DNA of 64,000 bases. Source: Hyalella azteca. Taxonomy: Eukaryota > Arthropoda > Malacostraca > Amphipoda > Hyalellidae. Below the pieces are notes generated by a model. That model was given only the letters and a program-made list of their open reading frames with translations, made no database searches and had not been told where the DNA came from. The position numbers were made by a program, and so were the translations under genes. Below are positions 21,386 to 32,299 of the stretch, piece by piece; within the stretch, counting starts at the first letter, position 1; each line of letters begins with the position of its first letter. Location of the stretch: positions 248,001 through 312,000 of the forward strand of contig NW_025931866.1 of assembly GCF_000764305.2 (NCBI RefSeq), given 5' to 3'.

Positions 21386-24155
21386 TCAGAGGTTCTTGAG
21401 ATTTATTTTGGCCACGGTTTGTGCGATAGTTTTTATATCGCTTGGAGCCACGCGGCAGCAGCCTCCTATCACCCGCGCTCCTCGCCGCGCCCACTCCTCC
21501 ACTGGCCACTCCAGGGGGGCTGGGTTTGACGTCCACCTGCGTGCCATCAAATTTACAGTCAAATACATTGTTCTTTAGCAATCATCTGTTCAGTTTTCAT
21601 TCAAATACTCAACTAAATAGTCCTACCAATGAATAATGTATCATCGATTACACGAGAATCGTGTGTTCTAGTCTTAATACTTTGTAAATGTATCCACTAA
21701 ACGTGGAAATTCTGCGGAACATTCAATATTTTGGTGACTAATGAATTGAAATGTTTATTTTAAGTTAGCGAGTTAGGCAATCTTTGTAAACAACTATTCG
21801 TGGTGAATGCGAGATAGCAAAATTACAACTTGTCCAATTAATTCACCATCACTTCACTCTATTTTCAGTGTTCACTGAAAATTAAGTAAATTTGTTTATT
21901 TGTCGGATAAGTATGTCACTCGCGTCCAGGTAGGCCAAATAAAATGTAACTTTTAAAATAAAAATAAACATGAAAAAAATTAACTGTTGTATATGAACGC
22001 ATACATGACAATCGAATTGAAGCATTTGGGAGCAGGTTTAATTTTGTGAGCCGGTAGTCAGTCAGTCAAAATGAATTTAGCAATCTAAGGTTGTAAGTAT
22101 TAATATCGAAGTACGTATTAACTAGTCTAACCCCTTGCCAGCGACCCAAATCTCGCCAGAATTAGGGTAAACAATTCTGGGCATAATATCTGGAGGAGGC
22201 ACTCCAGGGTGCCCATCGAGGGACTCCAGGAGAGGCAGAACGAGGCTGGGGCACGAGCAATTGACCCCCACGCCCACCAGGGCATCACCGCCCACCGAAC
22301 AGCACCGCTGCACGGCGGAGCCGAAATCGTTCCCTGCATTGGTGTGTTTACCGTCCTGAGGAAACATAATTAAAAAATAACGATTCGGAAATTATTTCGA
22401 TGAATCACAATTCAATAATTACACAAATTTTGAAAGTAGACAAAACTTTTGTTATCGAACTAACGACCAACATCCCCCAGTAGTTATGAATGATACGTAA
22501 CTGATTGTTCATTTGTAAACACTGACATTACTGTAATTATGTTCCATATGCTGACTGGTTAGCAATTCTATATGATTAGTACCTATTCTAATTCCACTAA
22601 CCTTGCATGAAAAAGTGATCCAAGCCTTTGTGCCGGGAAATTCTCGGAGTAATCTGTTGAGGAAATGTACGTCAGTCCCTTCTCTTGTTATATACTCGTA
22701 TGATTGCAATTCCTAATTTCTTTTCAAGTGCTAATTTTAAACTAAGTATGAACTATGTCATCTATGTCTGCTTAATCAAAATTAGAGCTGAATTTGTGAG
22801 ACTTATTGTCAGGTTTTTGACGATGTCAAAACACTCTTCGATAGGGCAATTTTTTTGCATCCGTAGAAAATAACCCTTCATCGCTCTTAGTTGAATTAAT
22901 ACTTACTTAAAAACCAAAAAATTTCTTCAAGCCTTATGACATAATCGCGGGTTAAATCTATAAATTTGTATTTGCCCATTTTCCAATTAATAAATTAACC
23001 ATTTTCACTGCTCGTCGTATTTGACAGCCTAGTGACTAGAGTGGCAGTCAGCATGTTCAGGACTATTATTCGCATTCGTATTGATAGCAAATCGCTTACT
23101 TTAAATATTTATGACATTTATGAACTCACCTGAGGACGGCCAAAGCTTCTTTGACGGCTGGAAGAGTTTCAACTGCGAGCAAAGAAGCCCCAGACTGAAC
23201 GATTTGTTTGACCCTCGGCCGGTGCCAATCCATGAGTTGCTCGTCTGTCATGCCGGACACGTGAGCTCCCGTGTACTCTGATCCGTCGTTCTGACACGCG
23301 CCGTACGGACCGACCGATCCCGCCACCAATATGTCCGCTATATTTAAGTAATAATATCAACCAGATTGTTAAAAATATTTTTTAGGAACTGCTGTAGGGA
23401 TACTGAATAGGTTAAATTTGCTTCTTGGATAAATCATGAATAACGCGAAGAGAAATTCGTAATAAAATAAAATTTAATACCTTAATTTAATTACAAAACG
23501 TCAATTTTAACCAAATATACAAATGAAATTGAAGGTAGATCTGTATATCTTACTTTTGTTTGTGTTTTGGGCCGCATTTTGTGCCAATCGAACGCTGTTG
23601 CCGATTAGCGCCAGAGCTTCTTCAGACGACACGCCCAAGTGACGCACGAAACCTTCCACGCTGGCCTGGTAGCTGTTGCTCACCAGGATCTCCGCGCCCG
23701 CATCAAGGAAGTCGCTGTGAACCTGAAAACATTCTTAGTGAATTTCGGCTAATTTTGTCTGCACCCTATTTTAGTGAAATAGAGTACAGAAATCAAGTGA
23801 CTTATGCAGTATTGCAGTTGCTTCAATCAATAAAATTAAGTTGTACGGTATTCAGACAATACGAAAATTCATGCTGATTATAGACAAGTACGAGTCACAT
23901 AAGCTGATATTTGCAACGCATTTATAGTCATAGTCAATTTTAGCTCATTTGATGAAATAATGGAAGTAACATCCAGGAAAACAAACATTTTTTTCAAAAT
24001 ACTGTATACCAAAAATTAGTTACTCTTTGAATGGCAGAAGGGTTGGAATGTAGTAGACGTGCGCTCCACAGTGGGTCAGTCTCCATCGATAGCCCGTGGA
24101 GAGCGAGAGTAGAGCCCATGCCACCGTCACACACTCGCAGTTTGTGCGCCAACAT
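21386..24155 (-). CDS. Homocysteine S-methyltransferase (zinc-dependent, MmuM/BHMT family)
   Basis: Exons in transcript order: 24024-24155, 23554-23722, 23130-23337, 22602-22653, 22132-22355, 21386-21536, total 311 residues, the usual length for this family; every phase agrees. The family transfers a methyl group from S-methylmethionine, betaine or a related donor to homocysteine to make methionine, in the cytosol. Landmarks: CDGGMGS near the N-terminus, DFLDAGAEILVSNSYQASVEGF, AGSVGPYGA, LLAVETLP, LLREFPGTKAWITFSCK, GVNCS carrying the first zinc cysteine, YPNSGEIWVAGKGW, and GARVIGGCCR with the paired zinc cysteines. The stop is followed by a close AATAAA. The start at 24155 is the first methionine before MLAHKLRVCDGG. 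An upstream in-frame ATG at 24224 lies inside a tandem repeat and is less likely. Methyl donor cannot be told from sequence. Confidence 0.93.
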
Positions 24156-24170
24156 ACTTCGAATTCTACT

Positions 24171-24945
24171 GCAGTGGTTCTCCAATATTCTGATCGTTCC
24201 ACAGTGGGGATTTTCACGCCTCACCAGTCACTGTGGCGACACGATAACTCTAGCATTATCATATTTTAACGTACTGGAAGTTCAAAGAGTAACAGGATAT
24301 TTTAAATGCAATAAAAATACATAGTACTTCACATTTTAAACGCCATGAAGTAATGATAGAAATCCTTATCGCATGGATTGAACCAGCTACAAAAGTTTAG
24401 ATTTAGCACATTCACCCGTTCAAGTTTTTCCAATAGAAACCGATCTTGGCCTAATTAACAACGAAGCAATTTATTCACAAAAGGCTCCTACGATCATTGA
24501 CAATTATTTTTGTCCGCTTCGTTTCCACGTAGAGCCCTAAAGGGAGCCAACATACCACCAATTTTACGGCAGTGGTTCTCCAATATTTTTGATCGTTCCA
24601 CAGTGGGGATTTTCACGCCTCACCAGTCACTTTGGCGCCGCCAAAAACTCTGGCATAATCACATTTTAACGTAATGGAAGTCCAAAGAGTAACAGGATAT
24701 GTTAAATGCAAAAAAATACATAGTACCTCACATTTAAAACGTCACGAAGCAATAATAGAAATCCTTATCGCATGGATCCAACCAGCTACAAAAGTTTAAG
24801 ATTTAACTCGTTTACCCGTTTAAGTTTTTCCAACAGAAATTTATTTTGACCTAATTAACAACGAAGCAATTTATTCACAGAAGGCTCCTACGATCATTGA
24901 CAATTACGTATTTTAGTCCGCTTCGTTTCCACGTAGATCCCTAAA
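24171..24945. repeat. 398-bp tandem duplication upstream of the methyltransferase
   Basis: GCAGTGGTTCTCCAATATT begins one copy at 24171 and another at 24569. The copies stay alignable with scattered substitutions to CGTTTCCACGTAGA. The first copy ends only about 15 bases from the methyltransferase start codon, so the duplication spans its presumed promoter and 5' UTR. Confidence 0.8.
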
Positions 24946-27900
24946 CGGTAAGTTGCGCGTGCAAATGGTGCTAAAACTAAACTGAGTTATGGTGTACATT
25001 CAAAATGTTCAACTTAATCAAATTTCAAAAATGATTACTCATTACTCATCATAAATGATTGATCATTAATAAAAGCGAAGTGCAGTTATTCAGTTTTTTT
25101 TTGTTACGGGGTTTCGTGGGTATAACATAAAATATATTTATTTTAACACGCTTATTCGATGAGAATATAAAAAATATAACTTAGTAGGTACTCACTGCAG
25201 TAAGTGACAGAGAGCGCATTTTCTCGTCAACGTGAAGTCACGGACGGACGGACAGACGGACATGGCGAGCACAATAGTGCATTTTTCCATAAATGAGAAA
25301 ATGCGCTAAAAATGAGAAACTGGAACACCAGGAAGGTTGGCAGTGTTAAAGTCTTAGTCAGCTCTGCATATGGTCCTTGCTTATCGGACATATTGAATGG
25401 AAAGAAATGGTGATAACAGCGTTTTAACAGGATAGCAAGACTTTTCTACTATTTCAGTTGCTTCAAAGACAAAAATAATGATAAGAATGAAGTGAAGTTA
25501 CGTCAAAGAATTGTTTTCTCAAACATAATTAATGCTTTCTTGATATTGCTTTCGAGTGTGCTTCAAAATATTATTTGTTTCTAATTATAGTTTGAATTCT
25601 TTACAAACAGCAGAATATAATCCTAGAAACTTGACGAATTTAAAATATTAAAGCAAATTTGTTACAAAAATTTTATATGACTAAGTCATGTGGCGTGCTT
25701 TGCGCTACTGACAACGAACGCTTAGGGGGTGTACGAGATAATTACCATCAGGGCTATTAATTAAGTTTCATCTAGCTATATAATATTACTGTAATGAGAT
25801 AGGAATTGTTCGGTTACACATAATTTTAGTATGATAAATGAAATGGTTAAATATTATATTTTTTTAAATATTTTTCGAATGATAGTCTGAGATGAACGAT
25901 AACAACAAAATTCTTAACTTTGCATACAGTAAAAAAAAGTATGCGGGCTATTTCTCCTTGTTTGGCGATCGGATATTGCTTATTTTTCAGCATTGAGATT
26001 AAGATCACTCTTACACTCAAGAAAAAATTTGCGGAGGGAATTTACAATCCAAAGCATACATTTACGATGTAATTTTAAAAGGACGCAGCTATGTTACAAG
26101 ATTATAGAGGCAGACGACTGTCTGTCTGAAATTCCTCAACGTCCAAGGTCGTGTCGTCGTGAATGACTTACCTATCTTATGTTCCTAGCAGACAGACAAT
26201 ACACCTTGCCAAATTTCTTTGCATCCTTTTACTAGATAAATAGTGTAGCAAACTTATCAAAAGTAACATAAGCTTAACAAGGAGTCATGGAGTCTAATTT
26301 TATACGTACGTTGTTCAAATTTGCAGAGAAACACCATTTCCTGAGAAATTGTACCTACCTCAATAACCAGCGCGTAAACGTACAAAATATGATAGTCTGC
26401 GTTGAATTGCTTACTTTTATTCAGAGAAAATTTTGAGCCCTAACCTCAATAATTTGTGGTGTCTCTGTACATGGCGATGAACATTCTTTACGAGAAATAT
26501 TTCGGCTTTGAGTATAAGTTTCTAAATTTGGTAATCATAGAAGTCAACAAACAGTCTACCAGATATTGTTGCGTTCGTTACTTGTCTTGACTCCTGCCGA
26601 AAACTTACATTTGAATTATTCGCTATATAGTATTTTTTATATCAATAACTTGTATAGATAAAAATACGTTTTCATAGAATAAAAATTTTCACAGCGTTGG
26701 TTAAACTTTTTTTGCTCCCTTCCGTTTCTTATAAGAAAGGGTCATCCTATTTGCTATTTATGTAAGTGGCTCGTGACGATCCCACGCTTAACTTTTGCAA
26801 ACGCGAATCCAGTGAGATGAAACTTGACGCTCATTTTAACATCAATTCCTCATTAGACCGCATTGTAAATCTATTCTAAAAATTGATAGGATTATTACAG
26901 ATAGAGAATAATATTAAAATTTCTAATTAATTAGATTAGATTAGTTATACTGAACGCTTTCCTGAAATGAACGAAGTTTTCATGAAATCAATATTTCTTT
27001 AAATCAACCCAAGCCTAGGCACGGGAAATCTATTAAGACAACGCGGGTTAACTCGTAATCGACAAAAAAAAATCAATTTTCAATTCAATTTCACCACAAT
27101 GCTCATGGAAAACGTTACGAGTAAATCCGTTCAGAATATCTATTACAGATCGACTGGGTCCATACGCCAAAAATGCCGCTGTTGTTTGGTTGACCTCCGT
27201 CTACAGCAATTCGAAATTTGAAATCTAAACGAATGGTTACTTTAAATTATCCATTTTGAAGCTAGATTAATTGTACATTTGCATAACTCCGAGAAAGTAT
27301 TCAAAAGCATTGGTCGGCAGCTACAAATTGTAAGATGATGTCGTTAGACGTTAGGTCTATTTAGCTTGTGGTGGCCCATGGAGGGTTTATGCTTAAATAA
27401 GTTGTGTTTAAACTATGCTGATTATAACCATAGACAAATTCAAGACGTGGATGCGATAACCCGGTATTCTAAATAAGTAAATCTACTAACTTTATCAAAT
27501 GGAATCGATAGGTTGTTTTTGATCAAGGTTATTATAAAGAGACTAAAATTTACATGTACAACGTATACATCAATCGATCAAGAAATTTCAGAGAAAAATT
27601 AATGCAATGTCCCCATACGAATAGAAACGAGAAGAATTTCATGAACATTGTAACGTGTCTTTTAGGGTGACGTAACTCATCGCAGTGCTGTTCTTGTAGC
27701 TGAAAATAGCAGGACAAAAAACTGTTGAAATATATGATGTTCTTACGCAAACAAAACAACCATCATGTTTCCTATTCTCCAGACTGTGAAATTTTACAGA
27801 ATTATAAGTAACATTTTGATGTTTAGCATAAGTAAACATTTTTGACGGCAAAAAAATTTTTTTGCGGTATTTTGGTTTTGTTTTAAGTCTTTTCGGTTTG

Positions 27901-28380
27901 TGTCACTTAAAATATTTCTGAAAATTTGTTCGAAATATTAAACAATATTTTGCACAAAAAGACGTACAAGAATTTCAAGAACAGTCACGAGGAATTAATG
28001 GTGACCATAAAGATAAACACTGCTGCCTGTCAATCTATTATTTCTAAGTAAAGCAGAGGCAATACAGAACTAACATTAATATCATTATGGGCGTATCGTT
28101 TGTTTATCCCCAAGATTTATCTTAGGCGCTTCAAGAAAATTCAAAATTAATAAAGATAAAAGCACAGTCATTTAAATTTCTGTCATTCAGTAGTCAGCAA
28201 ACTGTTAACCTTGCAGGATAGCGAAATACTATGTCAGTAGTAGCTTATTACCTTACCACTGCAGCGACAGAATTGTGTTCAATGTAAAGGGCAGATATTT
28301 CTTCTCGACGTTGGTTCTAAAATAGTCACGAATAGCTTTGCAAGGACTTTATGATAAAATATGTACAGTACATTCGTTGT
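24946..28380. other. Gene-poor AT-rich stretch
   Basis: Apart from the MITE-like copy at 25168-25312, nothing with coding character or repeat structure was recognised. Confidence 0.5.
25168..25312 (+). mobile_element. MITE-like dispersed repeat, copy 2, with inverted ends
   Basis: Homologous to 3911-4035. Here AGCGCATTTTCTC (25213-25225) and GAGAAAATGCGCT (25295-25307) form perfect 13-base inverted arms around a GGAC/AGAC microsatellite. Confidence 0.65.
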
Positions 28381-28387
28381 ACTTAGA

Positions 28388-28484
28388 CAGCTGGAGATTT
28401 TCGCGGCGTTTGCGAAGCAGCTGCAGCACCTGCCCTTGCTGCAACACCTGCTGACAGCTGCAGCTGGTCTTCCAGGTGCACGTG
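28388..28484. promoter_or_regulatory. Dense E-box cluster (eight CANNTG sites in 97 bp)
   Basis: CAGCTG at 28388, 28418, 28455 and 28461; CACCTG at 28427 and 28445; CAGGTG at 28473; CACGTG at 28479. Two fit the proneural consensus GCAGSTGK. It lies in a GC-rich islet of an otherwise AT-rich desert, about 16 kb from the achaete-scute homolog. A regulatory role is inference from motif density only. Confidence 0.5.
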
Positions 28485-28499
28485 CAAAAACCTAGCGCG

Positions 28500-31350
28500 T
28501 TCGGATGAGCCAGTCTACCACGAGGCGGGATTTGCGGGCTCAAAATCCCAGTCTTTCCATTGAAAACGAGGCACGGTTGTGGTAACGGGTAACACTTTGT
28601 GGCAAAATTTTTGCACTCACGCAGAGATCATTTTTGCGACTTTTGTTTGTGTTTACTTTCGTTCAAGATTCCAATCAAGTGAAATTGTGAAATAGGCAAC
28701 TTTCTTAGCTTTTACATTTTTCTTTGCTTACCAAACGACGAGAAGCAAAGAATATATTTGATGTAATGAAGATGCTGTATGGAAGCATAATATAAAACTT
28801 ATATTCGTTGTACGTTGAGAAATGCTGCACTGTGTGCATTGTGCAAGCATTGATGAGCTCCTTGTAGATGTGGTCTCATTTGCAGTCGTCCATTTGATTG
28901 CAAATTCTACTTATTTTGAGAAAAAGTAGAAATTTCGACTTTCAGTCAATAAAAGAATCTAGTAACTGAAGTTTGCATCCATTGTATTGCTATAATAACG
29001 CTTGTAAACAACGTTATTGAATAAAATTAATAATGTCTCTAGACCTCATCAACGAAAACCCTCTAAAATTCATCACTATTTAGATCTTCACTCATCGCGT
29101 GGGCAATGACGTTGGAGAGACAGCCAACTTACGAAACAAAATTTCTAACATTTGCTATGAATCTTCATCGCATTTGCGCAAATTATGGGACAGGAATTGA
29201 ATCAATTGCGAAAATTTATTTTACATAGTTGTTTGTTAGTTAAACAAAAAATAAGCAAAAATTTTTTTTGCATCTATTTATGTTGTTATTGCTCCGTGAC
29301 TCATGCAGTTGCTGGCTATGCAATCATATGCTATCAAACTCTTTCCACAGAACGGTGGTTCGGTGAAGGAACGAGCACCTTTACATTTCTGCATGGCTCA
29401 CCCAGTTACCGGGCAGACTAACCTTATGCGACCCTGAGCCGCCCCAGTGCTCCAGTGACCGAGCATCTTCTCGTGGTTTGGCCCACTGCTCCAGAGAACC
29501 CGACAGTCTGTATGCCCCTGAAGACAGCTGAGAGCCTCGAGGCACAGGTGCCACTCCGACCGCTTCAGCGTCGGCACCGGCAAGACGGTCGGCCTAGCAG
29601 CCGCCGCCTCGTCTCGGCCGTGAGCATATGCTCTTCGGAATTTGCAGGGTTATAGAGGGAAAAGAAAAAAGGTCGTTCGTAATAAACTCTACAATTTTTA
29701 AATAATGTCGCTAAGGAGGTTAAGGAAAGTGAAGTTTAGTTTGCCAGTTTATTTGACTGAATTTGCTATTTTCCACTTGTTGACTCGGGAGTTACATGTT
29801 ATGTAGAGTGCGAGAGATAGAAATGAATAAACAATGAATATCGCGAGGAAAGGGCATAAAAGGTCAAATCTACCTTGCAAGACGTGTGTAACTTATTCGA
29901 TGGTTTCTCAGCAGGGAGATAATATCAGCTATTAACATTTATTATTCATTGAATGGGCGAGTTGTTTAATTACAGCCAATTTGTATTGCTCATACGTCGT
30001 TGCTCATGTCCGATAGATTTTTTTTGATAGTTTAGTGAAATTTGCATGATGGAAATTGATTACATCCACCAAAAAATCCTACCATATCGCATTTTGATTC
30101 ATTGCAGCATGACAAGCGATGGTATACAGTTCCTTGTGAACACTACAAGGGATACGGTTATTCATTCCATTAATTTATAATGTGAAAAAAATTTGCCTTG
30201 TCTGAAAACCAATTTATTTGTATTGGGTTATTTCTTGGAAAGGAGATGCTGATTCTCAAATAGTCGAAACATGAAATTAATTTGTTTCTAGTAATTAATC
30301 TGATAAAATCTTCATTATTCAGAAATAAAATGTTAACAAATTCTTCCTATCAAAATAAACAAGGTAAGATTATCTAAGTAAATTCGTTACTATTAGACTG
30401 TACTTTAGAAAATATATTCATTTAAGAAGATTTAAATGGAATCAGAGAGCGAATGAACTTTAGAAGGTTACGTTCTAGTTGTAAATAATTTCAAGTGCGA
30501 GTATAAAAAATCTGTTTTAGTATTCCTATGAACGAAGGCCTCAATAAAAAACTAGCGAGACGAGAACACTACGTGCGTGGTCCTTGTAAGTAAATGTAAA
30601 TATTTCCATGTTGGCAGGGCATCCGTGATTTGTTCATGCGATTTTTGTTTAAATTTTGATGAAATTCGTTTTTGAGCGATTTTTTAAATGAAAAAGAAAT
30701 TATTAGGAAATTGTATACTTTATTATGAAAAAAATATGATAATTTATTTTCATTTACTGGAGAGTGAGTGAAGATATTTCAAATTGCATGGAAGATTACT
30801 CAGTTAACATCTAGAACCGAAAATGTAAAATTATTTACTAATTTTGTTTACGCTGTTTAAATTAAATACATAGTTGGCCACTCTTTGGTTTTGACACTAC
30901 GATTCGTCCGTGAAATTTCAATTTTATTTTTTAACCTCTGTTGATGCAACATATTGACGGTAATTCCAACTACTCGCAATATTTTTGATTCTGATCGTGA
31001 CTCTATAGATGGGCTGCGGCAACAACAACGCGTTGATTGCGCGGTCAATATTCAGGATATACCAACTCATTCGATCGTAACTCCCGCATCGCAGCCTAAC
31101 GCGTTCAAAACATGGCTTCTTGTATTCCTGATAAAGTTCATATTCATGTGGATAGTCCTACACTGAATTAAGCGGTTGTATATTATTGTGCCACAGGTAT
31201 ATTAATAATACTATCAAGAAGCTATTCATTGCTCAATCGGTTAGCCACGAGGGGCAAAGAGAGTGCAACAATTTTCATATGAACCTCACCTCAGAAATAA
31301 CACGTAAGACGTTCCTATTTTGAGGACAAACACTGGAAAATTAACTAAAT
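28500..31350. other. Gene-poor stretch with one GC-rich islet
   Basis: A GC-rich islet at about 29341-29640 has open frames on both strands but no recognisable protein. The remainder is AT-rich with no clear structure. Confidence 0.4.
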
Positions 31351-31356
31351 TATTAC

Positions 31357-31565
31357 TTGCATTTTGCAAAACCAATAACAAATCAAGTCTTTCACTTGAA
31401 GTGCAAGGAGTACAAATATTGACCAATTTTCATTTTCGTTTATTTTGCAGTAATGGTGGCTTTTGCATTTTGCAAAACCAATAACAAATCAGGCCGTCCC
31501 CTTGAACGATAAGGAGTACAAATATTGACCTATTTTTCGTTTATATTGCAGTAATGTTGGCTTTT
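31357..31565. repeat. Two-copy tandem repeat, about 106 bp
   Basis: TTGCATTTTGCAAAACCAAT begins copies at 31357 and 31463. Both continue through AACAAATCA and GGAGTACAAATATTGACC. Confidence 0.75.
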
Positions 31566-31639
31566 ATGCAGAGTCTGATAGGAAGCTTTTAGCGCCAATT
31601 GCTCGCGACCATCGCGTCGCCTCCATTGTCGGGGCCCAG

Positions 31640-31699
31640 GCAGGTGGCATCACTCAGACGGCACCGGGCGCCCCCAGGGCACCAGCTGCACGCCAGCTG
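31640..31699. promoter_or_regulatory. GC-rich islet with three E-boxes
   Basis: GCAGGTGG at 31640-31647 fits the proneural consensus GCAGSTGK. CAGCTG occurs at 31683-31688 and 31694-31699. Function is inferred only from motif content. Confidence 0.35.
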
Positions 31700-31799
31700 C
31701 CACGTCAGATATACGTTAGTACTGCAGACGCGGTTTAATTTCGCTGAAAAATTCGTGATACAATTTACACATTTCCATAAATTGCCCAGATATGTAGAC

Positions 31800-32280
31800 A
31801 AAGATATAACATGACAAGTTATGTTGCCAAATTGCCCAATTATGTTGCCAAAGATATGACGTGACATGATATGTTGCCATATTGCCCAGATATGTTATGT
31901 TGTCGAAGATATGACGTGACAAGCTATGTTGCCAAATTTCCCAGTTATGGTGCCATTTATATGACATGACACGACATGTTGCCATATTGCCCAGATATGT
32001 TGCCAATGATATGACATGACACGACATGTTGCCATATTGCCCAGACATGTTGCCAATGATATGACATGACAAGATATTTTGCCAAGCTTACTTCGGCATC
32101 AGCACCAGACACACATTCGTACGGCAGACGCTGACGATTTTCGCAAAAATATGTACACAAGTCTGATTCAGACACTTTCAAGAATTTTCCAGATATTTTT
32201 CCAGATGAAATGTTGCCATAGATATGATATGACAAGACATGTTGCCCAATTGTCCAGACATGTTGCCCAGACAGCTACGA
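31800..32280. repeat. 50-bp minisatellite (ATGTTGCC..TATGACATGAC)
   Basis: The best units recur at exactly 50 bases (ATGACATGAC at 31961, 32011 and 32061), with diverged flanking units interrupted around 32083-32200. Long minus-strand open frames here are products of the repeat and not genes. Confidence 0.85.
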
Positions 32281-32299
32281 CAGCACATGCAGGTATCTG

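Noticed and set aside
30857..31166. Open frames on both strands, one with a hydrophobic C-terminus and one short frame starting MGCGNNN
   Set aside because: No homology and very short; no consistent exon structure.
31716..32235. Overlapping long minus-strand open frames
   Set aside because: They are translations of the 50-bp minisatellite.
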